DNA from: Cellulomonas fimi
Lineage (GTDB): Bacteria; Actinomycetota; Actinomycetes; Actinomycetales; Cellulomonadaceae
Assembly: GCF_028527925.1 (NCBI RefSeq)
Contig: NZ_JAPESW010000016.1
Coordinates: forward strand, 1 to 64,000
DNA: 64,000 nucleotides
Direction: 5' to 3'
Positions 53,859 to 64,000 of the stretch are shown here, piece by piece; the stretch's first letter is position 1, and every line of letters begins with the position of its first letter. The translations under genes and the position numbers were made by a program. Under the pieces are notes generated by a model that did not search any database, was not told where the DNA came from, and was given only the letters and a program-made list of their open reading frames with translations.

Positions 53859-53864
53859 ACGCTA
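53859..53864 (-). promoter_or_regulatory. trkA pair -10 element, leaderless start
   Basis: TAGCGT on the minus strand, eight bases before GTG 53850, overlapped by an upstream TATA. Confidence 0.5.
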
Positions 53865-53937
53865 TACCCGCGACGCCGTCCCGGTGAGCCGACGACCTGC
53901 GGGACCAGCGGATGGTGCTGCGGGGTCGCCCCGGGCC

Positions 53938-53943
53938 TACCAT
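53938..53943 (+). promoter_or_regulatory. transporter gene -10 element, leaderless start
   Basis: TACCAT, eight bases before GTG 53952. Confidence 0.45.
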
Positions 53944-53951
53944 CGGACATC

Positions 53952-55955
53952 GTGTCGGATCTCGCGGATGCCGCCAAGCGACTCGTCCTCGGACGCCCCG
54001 TCCGGAGCGACCGCCTCGGCCACACGCTCCTGCCGAAGCGGATCGCCCTGCCGGTGTTCGCGTCGGACGCCCTGTCCTCGGTGGCGTACGCGCCCGACGA
54101 GATCCTGCTGACGCTGTCGCTGGCCGGGCTGTCGGCGCTCGTCATCTCGCCGTGGGTCGGTCTCGCGGTCGTCGTCGTGATGATCACGGTGGTCGCGTCG
54201 TACCGGCAGAACGTCCACGCGTACCCGTCGGGCGGCGGCGACTACGAGGTCGCGAACACCAACCTGGGGCCGAACGCGGGGGTCACCGTCGCGAGCGCGC
54301 TGCTCGTCGACTACGTCCTCACCGTCGCGGTGTCGATCTCGTCGGGTGCGCAGTACGCCGCGACCGCCTTCCCGCCGCTGCGCGGGCACGAGGCCGCGTT
54401 CGCGATCGGGCTCGTCGTGCTGCTGACGATCGCGAACCTGCGCGGCGTCAAGGAGTCCGGGAGCGCGTTCGCGATCCCCGTGTACCTCTTCATGTTCGCG
54501 ATCGGGTCGCTCGCGCTGTTCGGCGCGATCCGCTACTTCTCCGGCACGCTGCCGCTGTCGGAGAGCGCGGGGTTCGACGTCGCGCCCGAGGCCGGGTTCG
54601 ACCAGGGGCTCGCGGGCCTGGCCGGCTTCTTCCTCATCCTGCGTGCGTTCGCCTCGGGCTGCGCGGCGCTGACGGGTGTCGAGGCCATCAGCAACGGCGT
54701 CCCGGCGTTCAAGAAGCCCAAGTCCAAGAACGCGGCGACGACGCTCGCGCTGCTCGGCGGGCTGTCGATCGTCATGATCATGTCGATCCTGCTGCTCGCG
54801 CAGGCGACGCAGGTGCGGTTCGCCGAGGACCCCTCGGTGCAGCTGCTGGAGGACGGCGTGCCGGTCGGCGACGAGTACGTGCAGCACCCCGTCATCAGCC
54901 AGCTCGCGGACTCGGTGTTCCAGGGCATCCCGGTGATGTTCGTGCTGGTGTCCGTGGTGACAGGCCTGATCCTCGTGCTCGCGGCCAACACCGCGTTCAA
55001 CGGGTTCCCGGTGCTCGGGTCGATCCTGGCGCGCGACGGGTACCTGCCGCGTCAGCTGCACACGCGCGGCGACCGGCTGGCGTTCTCCAACGGCATCGTC
55101 ACGCTCGCGGCCGCGGCGATCGCGCTCATCTGGGCGTTCGACGCGGAGGTCACGCGTCTCATCCAGCTCTACATCGTCGGCGTCTTCGTGTCCTTCACGG
55201 TGAGCCAGACGGGCATGGTGCGGCACTGGACGCGCGAGCTGCGCACCGAGCCCAACCCGGCGGTCCGCGCGCGGATGAAGCGCTCGCGGGTCATCAACAC
55301 GGTCGGCCTGGCGATGACGGGCACGGTCCTCGTGATCGTGCTGGTCACGAAGTTCACGCACGGGGCGTGGATCGCGATCCTCGCGATGGTCGCGGTCTAC
55401 GTGCTCATGAAGGGCATCAACAAGCACTACCAGCACGTGCGGGCCGAGCTCGCGCTCGGTGACGACGCGGACGCGCACCGCGCGCTGCCGAGCCGCGTCC
55501 ACGCGATCGTGCTCGTCTCGCACCTGCACCGCCCGACGATGCGCGCGCTCGCCTACGCGCGCGCGTCGCGGCCGCAGCTGCTCGAGGCGGTCACCGTCGG
55601 CGTCGACCCCGAGGACGTCGAGGCGCTGCGCGCGCAGTGGGAGTCGATGAACCTGCCGGTGCCGCTGCGCGTCCTCGACTCGCCGTTCCGCGAGATCACC
55701 CGGCCCGTGCTGACGTACGTGCGCTCGATCCGGCGGGAGAGCCCGCGCGACCTCGTCGTCGTCTACATCCCGGAGTACGTCGTCGGGCACTGGTGGGAGC
55801 AGCTGCTGCACAACCAGAGCGCGCTGCGGCTCAAGGGCCGGCTGCTGTTCACGCCCGGGGTGGTGGTGGCGTCGGTGCCGTGGCAGCTCGCGTCGACCGA
55901 GGGTCAGACAGGTCTGGAGGACCCGGTGCGAGGGACGGTGCCGCGTGGCTACTGA
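53952..55955 (+). CDS. APC-family transporter, KimA-like potassium importer
   Basis: Membrane permease of 667 aa with about 12 helices followed by a cytoplasmic domain (about 505-667). FASDALSSVAYAPDEILLTLSLAG, YPSGGGDYEVANTNLGPNAGV, SGCAALTGVEAISNGVPAFKKP and NTAFNGFPVLGSILARDGYLPRQL match the KimA/YdaO group of high-affinity proton-coupled potassium importers. In firmicutes KimA is shut by c-di-AMP; whether that applies here is unknown. The paired TrkA genes on the divergent strand support a potassium role. It overlaps the RNA methyltransferase gene by 11 bases. Confidence 0.85.
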   Translation: MSDLADAAKRLVLGRPVRSDRLGHTLLPKRIALPVFASDALSSVAYAPDEILLTLSLAGLSALVISPWVGLAVVVVMITVVASYRQNVHAYPSGGGDYEVANTNLGPNAGVTVASALLVDYVLTVAVSISSGAQYAATAFPPLRGHEAAFAIGLVVLLTIANLRGVKESGSAFAIPVYLFMFAIGSLALFGAIRYFSGTLPLSESAGFDVAPEAGFDQGLAGLAGFFLILRAFASGCAALTGVEAISNGVPAFKKPKSKNAATTLALLGGLSIVMIMSILLLAQATQVRFAEDPSVQLLEDGVPVGDEYVQHPVISQLADSVFQGIPVMFVLVSVVTGLILVLAANTAFNGFPVLGSILARDGYLPRQLHTRGDRLAFSNGIVTLAAAAIALIWAFDAEVTRLIQLYIVGVFVSFTVSQTGMVRHWTRELRTEPNPAVRARMKRSRVINTVGLAMTGTVLVIVLVTKFTHGAWIAILAMVAVYVLMKGINKHYQHVRAELALGDDADAHRALPSRVHAIVLVSHLHRPTMRALAYARASRPQLLEAVTVGVDPEDVEALRAQWESMNLPVPLRVLDSPFREITRPVLTYVRSIRRESPRDLVVVYIPEYVVGHWWEQLLHNQSALRLKGRLLFTPGVVVASVPWQLASTEGQTGLEDPVRGTVPRGY

Positions 55956-57207
55956 GACGAGCGAGACCGTCGGCGAGGTCGTCGAGGTCGAGGTCGGGCC
56001 GGTCGCCCACGGCGGGCACTGCGTCGCCCGCCACGAGGGCCGGGTCGTGTTCGTGCGGCACGCGCTGCCCGGCGAGCGCGTGCGCGCGCGGCTCACGGAC
56101 GCGGGGGAGACCGCGAAGTTCTGGCGCGCCGACGCGGTCGAGGTGCTCGAGGCCTCGCCCGACCGCGTGGCGTCCGCCTGGCCCGAGGCCGGCGCCGGGG
56201 GCGTGGGCGGCGGGGAGCTCGCGCACGTCGCGCTGCCCGCGCAGCGGACGTGGAAGCAGGCGGTGCTCGAGGAGCAGCTGCGGCGCCTCGCGCACGACGA
56301 GCGGCCCGTGGTCGTGCACGCGGCGCCCGGGGACGACGAGCGCGGCGGTCTGCGCTGGCGGACCCGGATCGACCTCGTGGCCGACGCGCGCGGGCGTGCC
56401 GGCATGCGCGGGTACCGCTCGCACGACGTGCACGCGCTCGACGCGATGCCGCTCGCGACCGAGCGGATCGAGGACCTCGGCCTGTTCGACCGGCGCTGGC
56501 CGGCAGGCGCCCGCATCGAGGCGGTCGCCCCGGCGGGCGGCGACACCCCGGTCGTGCTGCTCGACGGTGCGCCGTTCGACCTGTCGCGCGGCCGTCCCGA
56601 CCCGCGGCCGAACGCGCGGGCGTCGGTGCGCGAGGAGGTGCGCCGGGGCGACGTCGGGTACGCCTACCGGGTCGCGGCCGCCGGCTTCTGGCAGGTGCAC
56701 CGCGAGGCTCCGGGCGTGCTGGTCGACGCCGTGCTGTCCGGCCTGGGCGACGTGACCGGCGCGACCGTGCTCGACCTGTACGCGGGCGCGGGCCTGTTCA
56801 CGCTCCCGCTCGCGGACGCGGTCGCCGACGGCGAGGTGGTGTCGGTCGAGGGTGACGCGCGCGCGGTACGGGACGCGCGCCGTAACGTGCACGACCGGCC
56901 GAACGTCGAGCTGCACGCGGGCGACGTCGCGCGCGTCCTCGCGGGCACGCAGGACGCCGACTCGGACGTCGTGCACGCCGACGCGGTCGTCCTCGACCCG
57001 CCGCGCACGGGTGCGGGCCGGCGGGTCGTCGACGCGATCACCGCCCTGCGCCCCGAGCGGGTCGTCTACGTGGCGTGCGACCCGGCCGCGCTCGCGCGCG
57101 ACGTCGCGCTGTTCGCCGGTGCGGGGTACGGCCTCGTCGACGTGCAGGGCTACGACTTGTTCCCGATGACGCACCACGTCGAGGCCGTCGCCGTCCTGTC
57201 GCGGTGA
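55945..57207 (+). CDS. TrmA/RumA-type RNA m5U methyltransferase
   Basis: Class I SAM-dependent RNA methyltransferase, 420 aa. An N-terminal TRAM domain (VEVEVGPVAHGGHCVARHEGRVVFVRHALPGERV) is followed by a central domain and a Rossmann core with VLDLYAGAGLFTLPLA, LDPPRTG and YVACDPAALARD, whose Cys is the nucleophile. It methylates uridine C5 in tRNA or rRNA. The iron-sulfur Cys cluster of E. coli RumA is not visible, so it belongs to the cluster-less actinobacterial set (Rv2689c). GTG 55945 overlaps the transporter. Confidence 0.92.
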   Translation: MATETSETVGEVVEVEVGPVAHGGHCVARHEGRVVFVRHALPGERVRARLTDAGETAKFWRADAVEVLEASPDRVASAWPEAGAGGVGGGELAHVALPAQRTWKQAVLEEQLRRLAHDERPVVVHAAPGDDERGGLRWRTRIDLVADARGRAGMRGYRSHDVHALDAMPLATERIEDLGLFDRRWPAGARIEAVAPAGGDTPVVLLDGAPFDLSRGRPDPRPNARASVREEVRRGDVGYAYRVAAAGFWQVHREAPGVLVDAVLSGLGDVTGATVLDLYAGAGLFTLPLADAVADGEVVSVEGDARAVRDARRNVHDRPNVELHAGDVARVLAGTQDADSDVVHADAVVLDPPRTGAGRRVVDAITALRPERVVYVACDPAALARDVALFAGAGYGLVDVQGYDLFPMTHHVEAVAVLSR

Positions 57208-57294
57208 GGCGTCCGCCACCGCGACGGTCGCGCTGACCAGCGCTAGCGTGGTGCTGGAGCCGGACCGCGGCGGCCCGGCGGAGGGAGGCACCCC

Positions 57295-57474
57295 GTGACC
57301 GAGAAGGACGCGGCGCACCGCCTGGCGGAAGCGAGCCGGCTGGCGACGCAGGAGCTGCACAAGCAGGGCACGCCCGACTACGACCCGCGCGCGCACGAGC
57401 GGGCGGTCGAGGCGGAGCGCAAGGCGCTCGACGCCCTCGAGGCCGAGAAGAAGAAGGCGGCCGGGACGAGCTGA
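57295..57474 (+). CDS. 59-aa hypothetical alpha-helical protein
   Basis: Short protein starting VTEKDAAHRLAEASRLATQ and continuing with ELHKQGTPDYDPRAHERAVE. It is charged and helical throughout, with Lys at the C-terminus (KKKAAGTS), and no membrane segment. GTG 57295 has GGAGG about ten bases upstream. Lies between the RNA methyltransferase and aconitase genes. No family recognised; codon use with strong GC at third positions agrees with real coding. Confidence 0.65.
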   Translation: MTEKDAAHRLAEASRLATQELHKQGTPDYDPRAHERAVEAERKALDALEAEKKKAAGTS

Positions 57475-57606
57475 CCGCGCCGTGCGCGGGCCGTCGGCCC
57501 CCGTCGTCGTCCGGCTCGCGGCCGGTCGCCCGGCGGGGGCCGCGGCATGCCGGGCGGCGACGCGCCCGGGGTGTGGACGGACGTGCGCGCAGACGTCCCG
57601 ACCATG

Positions 57607-57624
57607 TATCTTGATGTCGAGATA
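57607..57624. promoter_or_regulatory. palindromic operator upstream of aconitase gene
   Basis: TATCTTGATGTCGAGATA, an 18-base near-perfect inverted repeat with one mismatched pair outside the central TG, inside an AT-richer pocket. Its right edge overlaps the expected -35 of the promoter at 57645. Confidence 0.65.
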
Positions 57625-57644
57625 GTTCGCGACCCCGGCCGCCG

Positions 57645-57650
57645 TAGGCT
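57645..57650 (+). promoter_or_regulatory. aconitase -10 element
   Basis: TAGGCT, predicting a start near 57657 and a leader of about 65 bases with AAGGAG before GTG 57722. The operator at 57607 lies at the -35. Confidence 0.5.
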
Positions 57651-57721
57651 GGGAGGTCGCACCGTCCTGCCGCCTGGGTGACCCCATCCCCGGGCAGACT
57701 CGCCCAGCGAAGGAGCACCAC

Positions 57722-60521
<2,800 letters not shown>

Positions 60522-60529
<8 letters not shown>

Positions 60530-60971
60530 TCTGGGCGGGCGCCTCGGGCGCCGGCGACCGACGGGCCGTCTCCCTCCGTGGGAGGCGGCCCGTCGTCGCG
60601 TCCCGCCCGCGGCGGAGCCCCGCGACCTGCGCCACGGTCAGGCCGCACACCCCGGCGGCCTGCACGAGCACGAGGCCGACGCCCGCGGCGGAGAGCGATC
60701 CGACAGCGCCCGCCGCGAGCGCGAGGCCCGCGCCGGTCCACAGGACGTTGACGACGAGCACCACGGAGACGTGCGCGCGCCGTGGCGGGTCGTGACGCAG
60801 CACGACGAGGAACCAGCCGAGCCAGAGGACGAGGAACGCACCGGCGCCGCGGACCAGGCCGGCGGGCAGCCGGGTGAGCGCGGCCACCTGCGGCGCGAGC
60901 AGGACGAAGGACGGGGCGGACAGCGCCGTCAGGGCGGCGTCGGCGACGAGCGCGCGGCGGAGCAGGGACAC
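60522..60971 (-). CDS. hypothetical four-helix membrane protein
   Basis: 149-aa membrane protein. Four helices are seen near 5-28 (after [21 protein letters not shown]), 42-60, 68-88 and 92-112; the Arg-rich cytoplasmic tail is polar. No family recognised beyond a DoxX-like appearance. GTG 60971 has GGGAG upstream. Divergent from the XRE regulator, and its stop overlaps the aconitase stop by eight bases; its C-terminal coding region contains the aconitase terminator. Confidence 0.7.
60559..60595. terminator. aconitase terminator inside the convergent gene
   Basis: Sixteen-base stem CGACGGGCCGTCTCCC (60559-60574) and GGGAGGCGGCCCGTCG (60580-60595), one wobble, loop TCCGT. Confidence 0.75.
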
Positions 60972-61045
60972 GGGGACTCCCGAGAACGTGAGGGCCGCCC
61001 GGAGCGGGCGGTCGCGACGAGCGTCGGGCGCCGGCGCCGTCGGGC

Positions 61046-61068
61046 ACCAGGACGTGCGAGGTCCTGGT
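61046..61068. promoter_or_regulatory. candidate operator of XRE regulator
   Basis: ACCAGGAC (61046-61053) and GTCCTGGT (61061-61068) around a seven-base spacer, between divergent regulator and membrane protein genes, at about -33 to -55 of the regulator start. Confidence 0.5.
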
Positions 61069-61087
61069 CAGTCGCGTGCGCGGTCGC

Positions 61088-61093
61088 TAGGTT
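61088..61093 (+). promoter_or_regulatory. XRE regulator -10 element, leaderless start
   Basis: TAGGTT, seven bases before GTG 61101. Confidence 0.5.
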
Positions 61094-61100
61094 CGCGCGC

Positions 61101-61862
61101 GTGGACTTCGGTGAGCGGCTGCGCGCGTGGCGTCGTCGCCGCGGGCTGAGCCAGGAGGCGCTCGCGCTGGAGGCGGGGACCGCGACCCGGCACGTGTCGC
61201 GGCTGGAGACCGGCCGCGCCGTCCCGAGCCGGGCGATGGTGCTCGCGCTCGCCGCGGCGCTGCGAGTCGTGGGCGACGACCTCGACGTCCTCCTCCGCGC
61301 GGCGGGCCTCGCGGCCGGGCCTGGCCGGCCCGCGCCTCCCGGGCCGGTGCTCACCGAGGCCGTACGCCGCGTGCTGCGAGCCCACGAGCCGGCGCCCGCC
61401 GTCGCGCTCGACCGCGACTGGCGCGTCGTGGCCGAGAACGGTGCAGCGCTGCGGCTTCTGGGCGGGGGCGTCACGCTCGTCGGCCGCGACGCCCTCGAGA
61501 TCGCGACCGACCCGACGGGTCCCTTCCGCGACGCGCCCGGCCGCGAGCGGTGGTGGGCCGAGCTCGTCGCACGTGCCGCCGACCAGGCCGCGCGCTACCC
61601 GGGCTCGGCACTCGCGCGGCGCGTGGCGGACCTCGACCCCGTGCCCCTGCCCAGCCCTGTCGTGGCCGTGCCGCTCGTCCTCGCGTCGCCCGCGGGACAC
61701 GCGTCGCTCCTGGTGGTGACGACGCGGTTCGCCGTCCCCGGTGACCCCGCCGCGGCTGAGCTCACGGTCGAGACGTTCATGCCGGCGGACGCCGCGACGC
61801 ACGCGCTGCTCGAGAGCCTCGCCCGGTGCACCGGCGCGGACGCCGTCGCCGTCGGACGGTGA
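61101..61862 (+). CDS. XRE-family regulator with MmyB-like ligand domain
   Basis: Transcription regulator of 253 aa. HTH (about 4-60): FGERLRAWRRRRGLSQEALALEAGTATRHVSRLETGRAVPSRAMVLALAAAL. The C-terminal MmyB-like PAS-type domain (about 95-250) has APAVALDRDWRVVAENGAALRLLGG and VVAVPLVLASPAGHASLLVVTTRF. Such regulators often control one neighbouring gene and sense a small hydrophobic ligand. GTG 61101 follows a leaderless-type hexamer. The divergent membrane-protein gene is the natural target. Confidence 0.9.
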   Translation: MDFGERLRAWRRRRGLSQEALALEAGTATRHVSRLETGRAVPSRAMVLALAAALRVVGDDLDVLLRAAGLAAGPGRPAPPGPVLTEAVRRVLRAHEPAPAVALDRDWRVVAENGAALRLLGGGVTLVGRDALEIATDPTGPFRDAPGRERWWAELVARAADQAARYPGSALARRVADLDPVPLPSPVVAVPLVLASPAGHASLLVVTTRFAVPGDPAAAELTVETFMPADAATHALLESLARCTGADAVAVGR

Positions 61863-61872
61863 TGCGGCGCGG

Positions 61873-62592
61873 TCACCGCACCGTCAGGCGCGGCACCCCG
61901 ATCCGGACGTCGACGCCCGGCGACCAGCAGACGTGCGGCGGACCGGCCGGTGCCGGCAGGCCGCACGCGTGCAACAGGTTCGTGCGCACGCCCGTGAGCG
62001 TCGCCTCGCGCAGCGGCCACGGCTCGTGCTCGACGGGGACGCGGCTGAGCACCGGGCCACGACGTGCGAAGGCGTTCCACCGACCGGTCACCGCGACGGT
62101 CCACGGGTCGGGGTTGGAGATCACGTCGCCGACCTCGAGGCGCACGTCCATGAGCTCGCCGCGGAACGAGGTCGCGCGGTATGTCATGGGGTCGCCGACG
62201 CCGCGCTCGTGCGTCGACCCGGTCGCGGCGTGGACGTACGGCAGGCCGAGCTGCCGCAGTCCCGCGACGACGGCCCGACGCGGGCACAGCAGCGTGAAGA
62301 ACCAGATGCCGTCCGTCCCCGACGCCGGGTGCCGGACGTACGTGCGCAGGTTGACCTCGACGAACCGCGACCACAGCGCGAGCGGTGGCAGACCAGGCGG
62401 GCGCACGTCGCACATGACGAAGGGCGTCAGACCCACCCACGCGCGGCCGTCGAGCACGTCGACGACGAGCCCGTCGGGAAGCAGCCGGGCGACCGCGTCC
62501 GGCGGGTACGCCCAGTGCACGAACGCGAGCGAGTCCCAGCGCTGCAGGCTCGTCGCGACCGGCACGCGGTGCTCCGCGACGCGCCCGCTCAC
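61873..62592 (-). CDS. DUF2071 (YqjF-like) family protein
   Basis: 239-aa DUF2071 protein, function unknown. WDSLAFVHWAYPPDAVARLLPDGLVVDVLDGRAWVGLTPFVM is the diagnostic start; FVEVNLRTYVRHPASGTDGIWFFTLLCPRRAVVAGLRQLGLPY and a final acidic-free C-terminus follow the family. GTG 62592 (GGGGA upstream) is preferred over an upstream in-frame start in the DUF1801 gene. Convergent with the XRE regulator, and 32 bases downstream of the DUF1801 gene. Confidence 0.88.
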   Translation of the reverse strand: MSGRVAEHRVPVATSLQRWDSLAFVHWAYPPDAVARLLPDGLVVDVLDGRAWVGLTPFVMCDVRPPGLPPLALWSRFVEVNLRTYVRHPASGTDGIWFFTLLCPRRAVVAGLRQLGLPYVHAATGSTHERGVGDPMTYRATSFRGELMDVRLEVGDVISNPDPWTVAVTGRWNAFARRGPVLSRVPVEHEPWPLREATLTGVRTNLLHACGLPAPAGPPHVCWSPGVDVRIGVPRLTVR

Positions 62593-62624
62593 GGTCGTCC
62601 CCGGCCGACCTGCCGCACGCGGAC

Positions 62625-63053
62625 CTACGCCTCGCCGAACCCCGGCGCGGTCGTGACGGACCACGAGCGCCGCAGGATCTCCTCGAGGACCGCGAGGTCG
62701 ACCCTGTCGAGGTCCTTGAGGTAGAGGCAGCTGACGCTCGTGGTGTGCGGGCCGAGCGCGGCCAGCAGGTCGGCGTACGCGTCGAAGCCGTCGGCCAGGT
62801 AGAGCGTCGTCGACGTGCGGCGCGGCGAGAAGCCGGCGGCGGCCGCGTCGCCCTCACGGCCCGACGCGTACCGGTAGTGGTAGCTGCCGTAGCCGATGAT
62901 CGACGGGCCCCACAGGCGCGGCTCCGCACCCGTCACGCGGCCGTACACCTCCAGCAGGCGGTGCGCGTCCCGACGGCGGACGGGGTGCTCGACGCCCTCG
63001 ACGAACGCGAGCACGTCCGCGTCGGTCGGGACGGTCTTCGGCTGGTCGCCCAT
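62625..63053 (-). CDS. DUF1801 (YdhG-like) family protein
   Basis: 142-aa protein with the iron/frataxin-like YdhG fold. VLAFVEGVEHPVRRRDAHRLLEVYGRVTGAEPRLWGPSIIGYGSYHYRY and FSPRRTSTTLYLADGF are the two DUF1801 hallmarks; VSCLYLKDLDRVDLAVLEEILRRSW closes the fold. Some relatives bind iron or act in stress, but the biochemical role is unknown. ATG 63053 has a GATACT six bases upstream. Lies 31 bases downstream of the arginase-like gene, same strand. Confidence 0.9.
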   Translation of the reverse strand: MGDQPKTVPTDADVLAFVEGVEHPVRRRDAHRLLEVYGRVTGAEPRLWGPSIIGYGSYHYRYASGREGDAAAAGFSPRRTSTTLYLADGFDAYADLLAALGPHTTSVSCLYLKDLDRVDLAVLEEILRRSWSVTTAPGFGEA

Positions 63054-63059
63054 CGGCTC

Positions 63060-63065
63060 AGTATC
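63060..63065 (-). promoter_or_regulatory. weak -10 element of DUF1801 gene
   Basis: GATACT on the minus strand, six bases before ATG 63053, one base off the TANNNT pattern. Confidence 0.3.
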
Positions 63066-63084
63066 GCGGTCCGCGCTCCGTCGG

Positions 63085-63981
63085 TCACCGCTCCGCGGCG
63101 AGTGCGTCGGCGAGCAGACCGACGAGGGTGCGCAGGTGCGTGCCCGCGTCGTCGTCGCGGTCGGGGTTGGCCTCGACCACGACGAGGCCAGCGAAGCCGT
63201 CGGCCCGCACGAGCGACCGGAGCAGGCGGCCGAGCACCGGCGGGGTGAGTCCGCGGCCGTAGGTCGGCACGTCGGCGAGCGGTAGGGCGAGGAAGTCGAG
63301 CACGTCCACGTCCAGGTGCACCACGAACCCGTCGGGGCCGGCCACGCGGACGGCCCGGTCGGCGACCGCCACCGGGTCGACGACGAGCACCGAGGCCGGG
63401 AACCGCGCGGCGGGTACGAGCCCGTGCACGTCCTCCTCCTCGTCCGCGTAACCGACGAACGCGAGCCGGTCGGGCGTCAGGAGCGGCCGCCGTGGGCCGA
63501 GCCCGGCGAGCGTGTCGTGCGCTCCGGGCAGGTCGAGCGCGTGCGCGACGCCCATCGAGTCGGCGATCGGCTCGTCGGGGTGGTCGGTCGGCAGGTGCAG
63601 GTCCTGGCCGCCGTCGACGTAGACGACGCCCAGGTCGCGGCCGGCGTCCGCCGCCGCCGCGAGGACCGCGAGCGTCACGGTGCACTCGCCGCCCAGGACG
63701 AGCGGCACGTGACCCGCCGCGAGCACGCCGAGCACCGCGGCGCGCGCCTCCTGGAGGACGTCGGCGACGCGCACGACGTCGTGCGGGACCGTGCGCGCCG
63801 GGGCGTCGTGACGCCACCGCGCGACGGACGTGTCGCCGTGGTCGACGACGTCACGGCCGGCGGCCGCGAGCGCGTCGACGAACCCGGCCGCGCGCAGCGC
63901 CGCGGGGGCACGCTCGAGGCCGGGGGCGTGGGCGGCGGCGCTGGACGGCACGCCGAGGAGGCCGAGCGGCACGGTCGTCAT
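63085..63981 (-). CDS. arginase/agmatinase-fold protein with altered metal site
   Basis: 298-aa ureohydrolase-like protein. The fold is clear: PLGLLGVPSSAAAHAPGLERAPAALRAAG at the start, PLVLGGECTVTL (about 93-104), VVYVDGGQDLHLP (119-131), and VVHLDVDVLDF (220-230). The canonical GGDHS is GGECT, so the first Mn ligand His is Cys100, as in the GGDCS subgroup, and DAHAD is DGGQD, so the central His is Gly125. Asp123, Asp127, Asp224 and Asp226 remain. Arginase activity is therefore doubtful. ATG 63981 follows TACGGT by seven bases. Confidence 0.85.
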   Translation of the reverse strand: MTTVPLGLLGVPSSAAAHAPGLERAPAALRAAGFVDALAAAGRDVVDHGDTSVARWRHDAPARTVPHDVVRVADVLQEARAAVLGVLAAGHVPLVLGGECTVTLAVLAAAADAGRDLGVVYVDGGQDLHLPTDHPDEPIADSMGVAHALDLPGAHDTLAGLGPRRPLLTPDRLAFVGYADEEEDVHGLVPAARFPASVLVVDPVAVADRAVRVAGPDGFVVHLDVDVLDFLALPLADVPTYGRGLTPPVLGRLLRSLVRADGFAGLVVVEANPDRDDDAGTHLRTLVGLLADALAAER

Positions 63982-63988
63982 GCCCGCC

Positions 63989-63994
63989 ACCGTA
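63989..63994 (-). promoter_or_regulatory. -10 element, leaderless start of arginase-like gene
   Basis: TACGGT on the minus strand, seven bases before ATG 63981. The same hexamer serves the nuclease gene at 14865. Confidence 0.45.
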
Positions 63995-64000
63995 CGGACC

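Overview
The window is very GC-rich and densely coded DNA with frequent GTG starts, ATGA/GTGA gene overlaps and many probable leaderless starts. Gene content (qcrCAB-ctaE, a HrdB-type sigma factor, SepH, DUF4193/DUF3093/DUF3710, PASTA kinase, mycothiol-type DinB protein) points to a free-living actinobacterium. A Cellulomonas-like member of the Micrococcales is my best guess; this is inference from composition and content, not a search result.

Layout. (1) 1-5.7 kb: an accessory operon with a degenerate nucleoside-diphosphate-kinase-like protein, an SDR, a transketolase split into two genes, a Gfo/Idh/MocA oxidoreductase, a 27-codon micro-ORF and a DinB/maleylpyruvate-isomerase-like protein. 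It looks cut by the left window edge and belongs to no housekeeping block I know. (2) 5.8-10.8 kb, minus strand: superoxide dismutase, then ctaE-qcrC-qcrA-qcrB of the bc1-aa3 respiratory supercomplex. (3) 11-28.6 kb: pseudo-receiver protein plus trpD, a DEDDh/GIY-YIG nuclease plus a stand-alone AsnC-type domain, an NYN-domain protein, an acyl-CoA ligase, ROK glucokinase, PlsC-pyrophosphate PFK-DAHP synthase, a LysM transglycosylase with a PASTA Ser/Thr kinase, an Rv2175c-type DNA-binding protein and a polyprenyl synthase. From memory, blocks 2-3 follow the order of M. tuberculosis Rv2196-Rv2173 and of the Streptomyces qcr-glkA-pfk-aroH region. (4) 28.6-41.6 kb: lipoprotein, DUF4192, universal stress protein, the principal sigma factor, an ArsR/SRPBCC/YciI operon, a zinc-ribbon protein, ParE, a tandem GNAT, a YhhN-like membrane protein and ParC. 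(5) 41.7-57.2 kb: a GNAT/acyl-CoA-synthetase fusion, DUF5998, a phosphodiesterase, thymidine kinase, SepH, SuhB-like phosphatase, DUF4193, DUF3093, dUTPase, DUF3710, OB-fold, DUF3159, two TrkA proteins, a KimA-like potassium transporter and an RNA methyltransferase, matching the sigA-to-Rv2689c neighbourhood of mycobacteria. (6) 57.3-64 kb: a 59-residue protein, aconitase, a small membrane protein, a MmyB-type XRE regulator, DUF2071, DUF1801 and an arginase-fold protein with altered metal ligands.

How it fits together: most of the window is core metabolism and growth control (respiration, glycolysis-to-shikimate flow, cell-wall signalling, sigma factor, topoisomerase IV, nucleotide hygiene, potassium homeostasis, TCA cycle). 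The novelty is at the left end (split transketolase operon with an NDK-like protein and micro-ORF) and in regulatory DNA: a repeated TANNNT-N6-8-start signature, three palindromic operator candidates, a structured leader, and terminators or gene ends that overlap coding sequence. I saw no tRNA, rRNA, CRISPR array, insertion sequence or prophage.
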